From Planctomycetota bacterium (GTDB lineage Bacteria; Planctomycetota; B129-G9), in assembly GCA_003644325.1 (NCBI GenBank), contig QNCA01000094.1, positions 1 through 6,167 on the forward strand: 6,167 bases of DNA. Reading direction: 5' to 3'. The notes beneath the pieces were generated by a model that worked only from the letters and a program-made list of their open reading frames with translations, did no database searches and was not told the DNA's origin. Below, piece after piece: positions 1 to 5,890 of the stretch. Within the stretch, counting starts at the first letter, position 1, and each line of letters begins with the position of its first letter. A program made the translations under genes and the position numbers.

Positions 1-2
1 AA

Positions 3-1325
3 ATTGAAGACCTGAAAAAAATGGCCGAGGCCTTGGACAACAAGCAGCATGTATATCTGGAGATAGCGCAGCGATACGATGACCTCACGCAAATGGCGAA
101 GGAAGAGATCGAGGGTATCGACGCCAGGCTGCGCGCCCTCCGGCGCGGCCCGGGCGGGCACATGCAGCAGGAGAGGATATTCAGGGCGGAAAGCGAACTG
201 AAGACGAAGACGGAACTCCGCGACGAGTACCTCAGGCTGGCCGCGGCGTACTACGAGCGCGGCTTCGATGAAGACCCTTACTCCGGCGCCAGGTTCAGGC
301 CGCGCGAGCACGCCCTCTGGAAAGCCGCGCACAGATTGCTCGAGCGCAGCGACTACGCCGGAGCGGAGAGAATCCTTCTGCGAATAGCAAGGCCGGAACT
401 GAGGTTTGACAGGGAACTGGTACTGAAGTCGCAGGTCATTCTCGGCAGGATGTACCGCGACCTCGGCCGCAACGAGGAGGCGCTCAAGACATTCCGCTTC
501 GTGATGGAGAACAGTATGGACGAAGGGGCCCAACTCAGGGGGGAGGCGGCATACGAGGAGGCGGTCACGCTGGCGGCAATCGGCAGCGATGCCGCCGCCG
601 AAAGCGCCTTCAGGGCGTTGATGCGCGACGACAATCCTTACGGCGTGGGCGTCTACTCGAAAATATGGCGACAGAGCGCTTTCGCGCTGGGCCGGGTTTA
701 CTACCGCATGGGTATCGCGGCCGACGACGACAGGGAGAAGAAACTGAACCTTGCCGTGGAAACCCTCACCGACGCCCTTGACCGATACAAGTCGTTCGTC
801 GATGAGGAGACGCGCAATCAATCCCTCTTTTACGTCGGCGACAGCCTGGTTCACCTGGCGCTGCTGGCGGTCGAGCGCGACGAAAACGACAAGGCCCGCG
901 CGCTCTTCTCAAGGGCCCGGGCGTACCTGGCGCGGATGGACGCACCCGAGCGGAAGGTCGAAACGATGCCCGTTTATTATCGCAACAGCCGCCTTATCTT
1001 TGCGGAGGCCCTGGTTGCCGAGAGCAGGATAGTCCCGGACGCCGCGGAGAAACAGAAACTCCTGAAGCGGGCGTCCGGGGAATACGCCCTCATGTCAAAG
1101 TTGATGGAAGGCACCGAGCAGGGCCTCTGGGCGCTGATACAGTTGGGCTGCATCGCGCGCGAATCCGGCGATGAGTTCGCCGCGCGGCGCTGCTTCGACC
1201 TCGCCGCGGCCGCCATAGCGAAACTGGAAAAGAAGAGCGCCTTTGCAAATAACCCCGGCGGCTTTGACGCGGGCTACCTCCAGAAGGTGCTCGACTGGCT
1301 GCGCAACAGGAATCTCGCGGATTGA
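3..1325 (+). CDS. TPR-like helical repeat protein, C-terminal part (5' end outside the window)
   Basis: The reading frame is open from the left edge: codons before the ATG at 21 read I-E-D-L-K-K. No good Shine-Dalgarno precedes that ATG, so this is probably the C-terminal part of a longer protein and 21 is not the true start. From the ATG the visible part is 434 residues. Residues 1-80 are charged and helical. After that come helix-turn-helix pairs of tetratricopeptide type, clearest at about 134-167 (G-R-M-Y-R-D-L-G-R-N-E-E-A-L). Weaker repeats lie near 98-125, 175-205, 216-255, 267-305 and 364-402. I see no membrane segment or catalytic motif in the visible part. TPR proteins usually scaffold protein complexes. 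Its position 18 nt before a flagellar chaperone candidate suggests co-transcription with flagellar genes, but I do not recognise the family and assign no function. A Tol-Pal/YbgF-like or other envelope TPR protein is equally possible. Confidence 0.75.
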   Translation: MEDLKKMAEALDNKQHVYLEIAQRYDDLTQMAKEEIEGIDARLRALRRGPGGHMQQERIFRAESELKTKTELRDEYLRLAAAYYERGFDEDPYSGARFRPREHALWKAAHRLLERSDYAGAERILLRIARPELRFDRELVLKSQVILGRMYRDLGRNEEALKTFRFVMENSMDEGAQLRGEAAYEEAVTLAAIGSDAAAESAFRALMRDDNPYGVGVYSKIWRQSAFALGRVYYRMGIAADDDREKKLNLAVETLTDALDRYKSFVDEETRNQSLFYVGDSLVHLALLAVERDENDKARALFSRARAYLARMDAPERKVETMPVYYRNSRLIFAEALVAESRIVPDAAEKQKLLKRASGEYALMSKLMEGTEQGLWALIQLGCIARESGDEFAARRCFDLAAAAIAKLEKKSAFANNPGGFDAGYLQKVLDWLRNRNLAD

Positions 1326-1343
1326 CATCCGGAAGGAGCCGGC

Positions 1344-1802
1344 ATGACAGAGACGATTCAGAAAACCGATTCGGCCAGACTTCTCGCCCAGATGAGGGAT
1401 CTCAGGCAGTGGTACGCCAGGCTGCTGGACCTGACGCGCCTTCAGTGTGGCTCCACCGACTCCTATGAGGGCTTGGATGACATACTCGAGCGCAAGCGTT
1501 CCGTGATGGAGGAGATCGACGCGGTGGGGCTGGACTTCGCATCCATGCGCGAGCGCTGGGAGGGCGTGCGCGAGAGTTTGCCCGAGGGGAAGCGCGCCGA
1601 GGCCGCCGAAACGATAAAGTCGCTGCAATCCATCCTGCGCGAAATCATCGAGTTGGAAAATCGATGGCACGGCGGAGTGCTGGCCCGAAAGGAAGAGACG
1701 CTCCACCAAATCCGCAAACTGCAGGGCGGCCGCAAAATCGCCCGGGCCTATGGCCGCCCCGGGGCCGAAACCGTTCCTCGTTTTCTTGACAAGACCGAAT
1801 GA
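1344..1802 (+). CDS. FliT/FlgN-type flagellar export chaperone candidate
   Basis: This is a small (152 aa), soluble, almost wholly helical protein. A strong Shine-Dalgarno (GGAAGGAG, 1330-1337) supports the ATG at 1344. Family-like features are an early amphipathic helix (11-34), the L-E-R-K-R-x-x-M-E-E-I-D segment at 48-59, a long helix around 84-128 ending in a basic G-G-R-K-I-A-R-A-Y-G stretch (128-137), and a short tail ending in P-R-F-L-D-K (145-150). That pattern resembles FlgN/FliT-like chaperones, which are known to hold hook-associated proteins or the filament cap in the cytoplasm before type III export. These chaperones diverge strongly in sequence, so the call rests on size, helicity, tail and flagellar context. 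The stop overlaps the next gene's start (ATGA), which implies translational coupling to the kinase. Another small coiled-coil flagellar protein is possible. Confidence 0.6.
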   Translation: MTETIQKTDSARLLAQMRDLRQWYARLLDLTRLQCGSTDSYEGLDDILERKRSVMEEIDAVGLDFASMRERWEGVRESLPEGKRAEAAETIKSLQSILREIIELENRWHGGVLARKEETLHQIRKLQGGRKIARAYGRPGAETVPRFLDKTE

Positions 1803-2683
1803 TGAAAACCGAAAAGTCCGACATGCCCGATAATGTCCGGGGAGACCTGGCGGATATATTTGCCAGGTTCAACGAGACGACGCGGCGGCTGGAAGAATCA
1901 CACGCCCTGCTCCAGGCGAAGGTGGAGGAACTTCAAAAAGAACTGGCCCGGAAGAACGCCGAACTCGAACGCAAGAAACGCCTTGCCGCCCTGGGAGAGA
2001 TGGCCGCCGGCGTCGCGCATGAAATACGGAACCCGCTGGGCGGGATACAACTCTATGCGCGCCTGCTCGAGCGGGAACTCACCACGCCCGATAATCTCCG
2101 CGTCATCAGGAAGATCATCGACGGCGTGAAGAGCCTCGACAACGTCGTCGAGGGCATGCTCGCCTTCACGAGCAACATCACGCCGAGGCCGGTCGTCTGC
2201 AACATTGAAGGAGTCATTGAGGCGGCCGTGTCGTACATCCTGCCGCAGGTCGAGGAGACCTCCACCCGCGTCGTGTGCGACCTGCCCGAGCGGCCGGTCA
2301 TGTGCCGCGTGGACCCGGACCTGATGAAGCGTGCTTTCATGAACATCATAAAAAACGCGGTGGACGCAATGGGCAAAGGCGGCACGCTGCGGATTTACGT
2401 TTCCTCCCGGACGGAAGATTCCGTGACGTTGTGCTTCAAGGACACCGGCCCCGGCATTCCGGCCGACGTACTGGACAACATATTTGACCCGTTCTTTACG
2501 AGCAAGGACTGCGGTACGGGCCTCGGCCTGGCCATAGTCCACAGGATAGTCGAGAGCAACGGCGGCGGCGTCAGCGCGGGCAACGCGCCGGGAGGCGGAG
2601 CGGTCTTTGCCGTGACGCTCCCCGGGCTCGTGGAGCCGGCCAGGCCCCGGACCGCCCCAGCGGAGACATGCCGCCACCGGTGA
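1799..2683 (+). CDS. Soluble sensor histidine kinase, NtrB/FlgS-like, flagellar two-component system
   Basis: The protein is 294 aa with every kinase motif in order. H-box G-V-A-H-E-I-R-N-P-L is at 71-80 with phospho-acceptor His74. N-box N-I-I-K-N-A-V-D-A-M is at 182-191, G1 box D-T-G-P-G-I-P at 215-221, F-box D-P-F-F-T-S-K at 230-236 and G2 box G-T-G-L-G-L-A-I at 239-246. Residues 20-62 before the H-box form a charged coiled coil. There is no signal peptide, membrane span or PAS-sized input domain, so it should be cytoplasmic, as known for FlgS-type kinases that sense flagellar assembly state. The probable partner is the sigma-54 activator downstream. The start overlaps the upstream gene by 4 nt; ATG at 1802 is an equally possible start. 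The stop codon (2681-2683) lies inside a repeated 13-bp palindrome, and the last ~18 residues (proline/arginine rich) lie beyond the catalytic domain, so the C-terminus may have been reshaped by repeat insertion. Confidence 0.88.
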   Translation: MMKTEKSDMPDNVRGDLADIFARFNETTRRLEESHALLQAKVEELQKELARKNAELERKKRLAALGEMAAGVAHEIRNPLGGIQLYARLLERELTTPDNLRVIRKIIDGVKSLDNVVEGMLAFTSNITPRPVVCNIEGVIEAAVSYILPQVEETSTRVVCDLPERPVMCRVDPDLMKRAFMNIIKNAVDAMGKGGTLRIYVSSRTEDSVTLCFKDTGPGIPADVLDNIFDPFFTSKDCGTGLGLAIVHRIVESNGGGVSAGNAPGGGAVFAVTLPGLVEPARPRTAPAETCRHR

Positions 2684-2811
2684 CTGTCACCGTAAGGCCC
2701 GGAAAATGGAAACTCATAGTCAAACATCCGGCATTGCCCGGAAAAAGTCAGTCAACTTGAGTAGATTAGTGACTGTCACCGCAAGGTGAGAAAAGTCAGT
2801 CAACTTGAGTA
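2679..2811 (+). repeat. Tandem pair of composite repeat units (long then short) between kinase and regulator
   Basis: The long unit starts with the palindrome GGTGACTGTCACC (2679-2691) and ends with TCAGTCAACTTGAGT (2748-2762), start-to-start distance 69 nt. Five bases later the short unit starts with AGTGACTGTCACC (2768-2780, one change from the palindrome) and ends with the same box (2796-2810), distance 28 nt. A 21-bp stretch (2743-2763 and 2791-2811) is a perfect direct repeat 48 nt apart. GCCCGGAAAA also occurs twice inside the long unit (2697-2706, 2736-2745). The element fills nearly the whole gap. It shows no terminator with a T-run and no promoter I would defend. Confidence 0.85.
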
Positions 2812-2815
2812 CATT

Positions 2816-2825
2816 GAGAGAGGGG
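2816..2825 (+). promoter_or_regulatory. Ribosome binding site of the sigma-54 activator gene
   Basis: GAGAGAGGGG stands 4 nt before the ATG at 2830 and decides that start. The same 10 bases with the same 4-nt spacing precede the probable fliF ATG, while the other genes here use GGAG-type sites. Confidence 0.75.
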
Positions 2826-2829
2826 TTCC

Positions 2830-4206
2830 ATGGACAAGAAAACCGTTCTTGTCATTGACGACCAGGACCTGATGCGCGAGTCCCTGGGGGAGTCGCTTGA
2901 GCGTGCCGGTTACCGCGTGCGCGCGTTCAGCAACGGCAAAGATGCCATCAAATCCTTCCTGGAAGGCGGCGTGGACGCCGTCATTACCGACCTCAAGATG
3001 CCCGAAATGTCCGGCGTTGATGTTCTCGAGCGGTGCAAGCGAATCGCGCCCGACGTGCCGGTGATAGTCATCACCGCGTTCGGCACGGTCGAGACCGCGG
3101 TCCGCGCCATGAAGCAGGGCGCGTTCGATTACATCAAGAAGCCGTTCGAGCCAGAGGAGATAGAGATGGTTCTGCGCAACGCCGTCGAGCGCCGTGCGCT
3201 CATGGCCGAGAACGAGTACCTGCGTGCGCGCGTCGCCCAGGAACGCGCTCCGTCGCTGGTCGTCGGCGTCAGCAGGGCCATGCGGGACGTCATGGCGGAG
3301 GCGCGAAAGATAGCCGCCGTCTCGTCGTCGACGGTCCTCATCTACGGCGAGAGCGGCACGGGCAAAGAGGTAATCGCGCGCGCAATCCATGCGGAGAGCC
3401 CCCGCGCGGGCAAGCCCTTCCTGGCGGTCAACTGCGCGGCCCTTTCGGCGGGCCTGCTGGAGAGCGAACTGTTCGGCCATGAGAAGGGCGCTTTCACCGG
3501 CGCGGACAGGATGCGCAAGGGCCGCTTTGAACTGGCGGAGGGCGGCACGCTGCTCCTGGACGAAGTGAGCGAAATCGACATCGGTCTTCAGGCCAAGTTG
3601 CTCCGCGTGCTCCAGGAGCGCGAGTTCGAGCGCGTCGGCAGCAGCGATACCCGCCGGGCCGACGTGCGCGTCATCGCCACCACAAATCGAGACCTGACCG
3701 CCGCGGTGAGGGAGCATAAGTTCCGCGAGGACCTCTACTTCCGGCTCAACGTGTTGCCGGTGCGCGTGCCCCCGCTGCGCGAGCATATCGAGGACATACC
3801 CGAACTGGTGGAGCATTTCATCGAGAAGTGCGGCAGGGTCCTCGGGAAGAAACTCGAGGGCATCAAGCCGCACGCCCTCCGAAAACTGGAAGAGTACCAC
3901 TGGCCCGGGAACATCCGCGAACTGGAGAACGTCATTGAGCGTGCGGTCGTGCTTGCGTCGGGCCGGGTAATCGAGGTGGAGGACATTTCGCCTTCGCTGG
4001 ACGGCTCGCGCATGCTGTCCGCAGGCGGCGACATGGAGATAACGACCGTGGAGGAGATGGAGCGGCGGCTGATTGTCGCCGCGCTGGAGCGCTTCGGCTG
4101 GCATCAAAAGCGAAGCGCGGAGGTTTTGGGCATCGGTGTGCGGACCCTGCGCGACAAGATGAAGAAGTGGGACCTGAAACCCGCGCGGCGGAAAATGCCT
4201 GCGTGA
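2830..4206 (+). CDS. NtrC-family sigma-54-dependent response regulator, FlrC/FlgR-like flagellar activator
   Basis: The protein is 458 aa with the full three-domain layout. The receiver (about 4-118) has acidic residues D10/D11, phospho-acceptor D54 in D-L-K-M-P, T82 and K104. The AAA+ domain (about 143-375) has Walker A G-E-S-G-T-G-K-E at 173-180, an intact sigma-54-contacting G-A-F-T-G-A loop at 220-225, Walker B L-L-L-D-E at 241-245, arginine-finger region F-R-E-D-L-Y-F-R-L at 298-306 and W-P-G-N-I-R-E-L at 358-365. A Fis-type helix-turn-helix sits at about 424-447 ([14 protein letters not shown]). Such proteins bind enhancers and use ATP to open sigma-54 RNA polymerase promoters. Next to a soluble kinase and flgB, the likely role is switching on rod, basal-body and hook genes. 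The start is fixed by the Shine-Dalgarno at 2816-2825. FlrC, FlgR and FleR cannot be told apart from sequence alone, so no symbol is given. Confidence 0.92.
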   Translation: MDKKTVLVIDDQDLMRESLGESLERAGYRVRAFSNGKDAIKSFLEGGVDAVITDLKMPEMSGVDVLERCKRIAPDVPVIVITAFGTVETAVRAMKQGAFDYIKKPFEPEEIEMVLRNAVERRALMAENEYLRARVAQERAPSLVVGVSRAMRDVMAEARKIAAVSSSTVLIYGESGTGKEVIARAIHAESPRAGKPFLAVNCAALSAGLLESELFGHEKGAFTGADRMRKGRFELAEGGTLLLDEVSEIDIGLQAKLLRVLQEREFERVGSSDTRRADVRVIATTNRDLTAAVREHKFREDLYFRLNVLPVRVPPLREHIEDIPELVEHFIEKCGRVLGKKLEGIKPHALRKLEEYHWPGNIRELENVIERAVVLASGRVIEVEDISPSLDGSRMLSAGGDMEITTVEEMERRLIVAALERFGWHQKRSAEVLGIGVRTLRDKMKKWDLKPARRKMPA

Positions 4207-4347
4207 GGAAGAAATTGCAGGGCAATGGCGGCGACGCCGTGCCGTCTGGGTGAAAGGCGTCGGGGGCGAGGAAGGCAACCTTTTGCCAATACAAGGCTTA
4301 CAATAACACGAGAGAGGGGCGCCCGTACGGGTGGCGCGCACCACGGG
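4207..4347 (+). other. Upstream part of the regulator-flgB gap, no gene found
   Basis: I see no convincing gene here. The stretch holds a short hairpin-like GGCAA-CCTT-TTGCC (4274-4287) without a T-run, an orphan copy of the GAGAGAGGGG ribosome-site sequence (4310-4319), and a 10-bp perfect palindrome CCCGTACGGG (4322-4331) that ends 16 nt before the sigma-54 -24 element. That palindrome could be an activator site, but only its position suggests it. Confidence 0.5.
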
Positions 4348-4363
4348 CGGCACAGCGTTTGCT
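4348..4363 (+). promoter_or_regulatory. Sigma-54 promoter of the flgB-flgC-fliE operon
   Basis: CGGCACA-GCGT-TTGCT matches the sigma-54 consensus TGGCACG-N4-TTGCW. The invariant GG (4349-4350) and GC (4361-4362) are exactly 10 nt apart, the -12 element is perfect, and 5 of 7 bases match at -24. Transcription should start near 4374, inside the palindrome at 4371-4383, giving a leader of about 158 nt. The promoter sits directly between the sigma-54 activator gene and flgB, which strongly supports it. Confidence 0.75.
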
Positions 4364-4397
4364 TGTTTACGGTGACGGTCACCATCTACGAACTGGC

Positions 4398-4416
4398 CCC
4401 CCGACTACGTCGGGGG
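4398..4416 (+). other. Perfect 8-bp hairpin in the flgB leader
   Basis: CCCCCGAC and GTCGGGGG pair completely around a 3-nt TAC loop. It lies between the two palindromes of the leader, downstream of the predicted start of transcription, so it would be present in flgB mRNA. No T-run follows, so it is not a classical terminator. Confidence 0.7.
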
Positions 4417-4435
4417 ATCTGCGCTCCGCCCGTTC

Positions 4436-4467
4436 CGGGTCCTCGCCCTGAGGACCCGCCAGGGTCC
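4436..4467 (+). other. Two mutually exclusive hairpins in the flgB leader
   Basis: CGGGTCCTC (4436-4444) pairs with GAGGACCCG (4450-4458) over 9 bp around a GCCCT loop. The same GGACCC (4452-4457) can instead pair with GGGTCC (4462-4467) around GCCA. Both cannot form at once. The first is much stronger. There is no T-run, so a switch role is only a suggestion. Confidence 0.6.
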
Positions 4468-4531
4468 GAATGGGTAATGGTGACGGCCACCGAAGACGGC
4501 CCGTACCCGGCGTTGTTATCGGAGAATCGGG

Positions 4532-4978
4532 ATGTATTTCAAGGCGATGTTTGACCAGGGCTCGATACCCGTTCTTGAGAAGGTTATCTCCTTCTGCGAG
4601 CAGAGAAACCGTGTCATCGCCAACAACATAGCGAACGTCGATACCCCTCACTACCGTCGGCGTGATTTGCCCGTTGCGGAATTCCGCGCGCAACTTTCCA
4701 GTGCGATAGCGCATCGCGAGAAGAACAATCCGCGCCTGTTCAGTTTTGAGCCAGGTAAGAACGTCGTGCCCAACGCCCTGGGCGGCGTGAACGCGCGTCA
4801 GATAGTCGAGCCGCTCAATCGCAACGGCTACCTGCGTCACGACGACAACAGCGTGAGCATAGACAGGGAGATGGCCGAACTCTCCAAGAACACGTTGTTA
4901 CACAATGCTATGGTGCAGATACTCGTGAAAGAATTCGGCATGATGCAGACGGCGATATCGGAGAAGGTAGTCAAGTAG
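4532..4978 (+). CDS. flgB: Flagellar basal-body rod protein FlgB
   Basis: FlgB is one of the proximal rod proteins, exported by the flagellar type III system and assembled on the MS-ring/FliE base. The 148-aa product has the N-terminal rod signature A-N-N-I-A-N-V-D-T-P-H-Y (30-41) and the C-terminal FlgB block D-N-S-V-S-I-D-R-E-M-A-E-L-S-K-N (105-120), followed by the amphipathic end helix. The middle (about 55-95) is variable, as is normal. Length is slightly above the usual 130-140. The start is set by GGAGA at 4521-4525; the in-frame Met at residue 6 has no better ribosome site. It is the first gene of flgB-flgC-fliE and sits about 158 nt downstream of the predicted start of a sigma-54 promoter, through a highly structured leader. 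It is probably controlled by the adjacent activator. Confidence 0.95.
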   Translation: MYFKAMFDQGSIPVLEKVISFCEQRNRVIANNIANVDTPHYRRRDLPVAEFRAQLSSAIAHREKNNPRLFSFEPGKNVVPNALGGVNARQIVEPLNRNGYLRHDDNSVSIDREMAELSKNTLLHNAMVQILVKEFGMMQTAISEKVVK

Positions 4979-5035
4979 CGGAAGCCCGCCTGTGGCGATT
5001 CAGGCAACGGATAACCTTGAGAATTTGGTGAGACC

Positions 5036-5440
5036 ATGTTTTCGACAATGGACATAAGCGCCTCGGCCCTGTCCGCCGAGCGCTCCCGAATGAGGATGAT
5101 AGCGAACAACCTGGCCAACGCGGAATCTTACGTGCGCGGGCCGGACGGGTCGATGAGGCCCTACCGTCGCAAGCGCATGGTTTTTCAACTCGGTTCCGGC
5201 GCGGGGGCTGGGGAAGGGGTCTCGGTGGCGAAGGTCGTGGACGAGATGAGCGAGTTTCGTCGGGTCTATGACCCGGACCATCCCTACGCCGGCCCCGACG
5301 GCTGCGTCTTGATGCCGAACGTCAACCCGATAGTCGAGATGGTTGACATGATGGAGGCGACGCGCGCCTACGAGGCAAACGTGACCGCGATGGACGCCAC
5401 CAAGAGCATACTGGCCGCCGCGTTCAAGATAATAGCGTAG
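5036..5440 (+). CDS. flgC: Flagellar basal-body rod protein FlgC
   Basis: FlgC is a second proximal rod subunit that stacks with FlgB and FlgF. The protein is 134 aa, a normal family length. The rod N-terminal signature A-N-N-L-A-N-A-E-S is at 23-31. The diagnostic FlgC block is Y-D-P-D-H-P-Y-A-G-P-D-G at 78-89, then P-N-V-N-P-I-V-E-M-V-D-M (94-105) and E-A-T-R-A-Y-E-A-N-V (107-116). The last 20 residues form the usual amphipathic helix for axial packing. GGTGAG at 5027-5032, only 3 nt before the ATG, is a close and rather weak ribosome site. The gap from flgB is 57 nt and shows no terminator or promoter I would defend, so it is probably co-transcribed with flgB. Confidence 0.96.
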   Translation: MFSTMDISASALSAERSRMRMIANNLANAESYVRGPDGSMRPYRRKRMVFQLGSGAGAGEGVSVAKVVDEMSEFRRVYDPDHPYAGPDGCVLMPNVNPIVEMVDMMEATRAYEANVTAMDATKSILAAAFKIIA

Positions 5441-5480
5441 TCGTCTCTACGCGGCTGCGCGCGATTAGTCGGAGAAACAC

Positions 5481-5804
5481 ATGGTAGAGCATATCGGCAT
5501 GAACTTTTCCGGGGGTATAAAGCCCACGGGACCCGGCGCGGGCGGCGCCGACATCGGCAAGCTCCCGCAGACCGGCTCGGCGGGAAAGTCCTTCAAAGAC
5601 GTGTTGATGGAGAAGATAGGGGAAGTCAACGATCTGATACTTGACAAGGATAACGCGGTGGAAGCCCTGGCTACGGGCAAGACCGAGAACGTAGCCGAGG
5701 TGCTGGTCGCCGTGGAAAAGGCCGACCAGGCATTCAAGGCGCTGATGCAGATTCGGAACAAACTCGTGGAGGCCTGGCAGGAAATCGAACGCATGCAGAT
5801 ATGA
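5481..5804 (+). CDS. fliE: Flagellar hook-basal body protein FliE
   Basis: FliE joins the MS-ring to the proximal rod and is among the first exported flagellar substrates. The product is 107 aa, close to the family norm of about 100. The N-terminal third is glycine/proline rich and probably disordered. The conserved part is S-F-K-D-V-L (37-42), followed by a helix. The C-terminal block V-A-V-E-K-A-D-Q-A-F-K-A-L-M-Q-I-R-N-K-L (77-96) and the closing E-I-E-R-M-Q-I are typical of FliE. GGAGA at 5471-5475, 5 nt before the ATG, supports the start. It follows flgC by 40 nt, in the standard flgB-flgC-fliE order. A weak sigma-54-like sequence begins immediately after its stop codon. Confidence 0.94.
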   Translation: MVEHIGMNFSGGIKPTGPGAGGADIGKLPQTGSAGKSFKDVLMEKIGEVNDLILDKDNAVEALATGKTENVAEVLVAVEKADQAFKALMQIRNKLVEAWQEIERMQI

Positions 5805-5805
5805 G

Positions 5806-5821
5806 CGGTTCCGGCTTTGCA
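5806..5821 (+). promoter_or_regulatory. Weak sigma-54 promoter candidate ahead of fliF
   Basis: GG (5807-5808) and GC (5819-5820) are 10 nt apart and the -12 part reads TTGCA, matching consensus. The -24 part, CGGTTCC, matches only 3 of 7 consensus positions. It starts immediately after the fliE stop and points at fliF, with a predicted leader of about 300 nt. Position favours it; the poor -24 box counts against it. Confidence 0.3.
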
Positions 5822-5890
5822 TCCGACAACGGAAATTAAGCGGTACCGCGTGACATTTGCGCGTGTGGGCGCGGAACACCGGCATGTTTC
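5822..5890 (+). other. First part of the fliE-fliF gap, no gene found
   Basis: This stretch contains no reading frame of note. It carries one 10-bp perfect palindrome, GCGGTACCGC (5840-5849), about 20 nt downstream of the weak sigma-54 candidate. A regulatory role is possible but not shown. Confidence 0.4.

Larger units (their letters stand above)
4370..4492. repeat. Inverted pair of GGTGAC-type palindromes enclosing two GC hairpins, flgB leader
   Basis: CGGTGACGGTCACCAT (4370-4385) faces ATGGTGACGGCCACCG (4477-4492), and the two pair at 14 of 16 positions. The first is a perfect 13-bp odd palindrome at its core (4371-4383). The second (4479-4491) has one mismatch. The enclosed 91 nt hold the hairpins at 4398-4416 and 4436-4458. 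The layout matches the pair ahead of fliF, but the TCAGTCAACTTGAGT box is missing here. Confidence 0.8.

Noticed and set aside
2743..2811. CRISPR array
   Set aside because: There are only two local direct copies, the conserved unit is an imperfect palindrome, and other copies are inverted and kilobases away. There is no regular repeat-spacer pattern or cas gene.
4274..4286. GG...TTTTGC as a second sigma-54 promoter upstream of flgB
   Set aside because: The GG-GC gap is 9 nt, not 10, and the -24 element does not match. The site at 4348-4363 is far better.
2800..4353. A 517-codon frame on the - strand opposite the sigma-54 activator
   Set aside because: It is long, but a mirror of high-GC codon bias. 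It is histidine/arginine/leucine rich without motifs, while the + strand has every NtrC-family motif.
4225..4554. A 109-codon open frame on the + strand in the regulator-flgB gap
   Set aside because: It has no ribosome site, is arginine/proline rich with no recognisable domain, runs through the sigma-54 promoter, palindromes and hairpins, and overlaps the flgB start. It is probably chance coding in GC-rich DNA.
4379..4840. A 153-codon frame on the - strand opposite flgB
   Set aside because: It is the complement of a well-supported gene, with no ribosome site or family motif.
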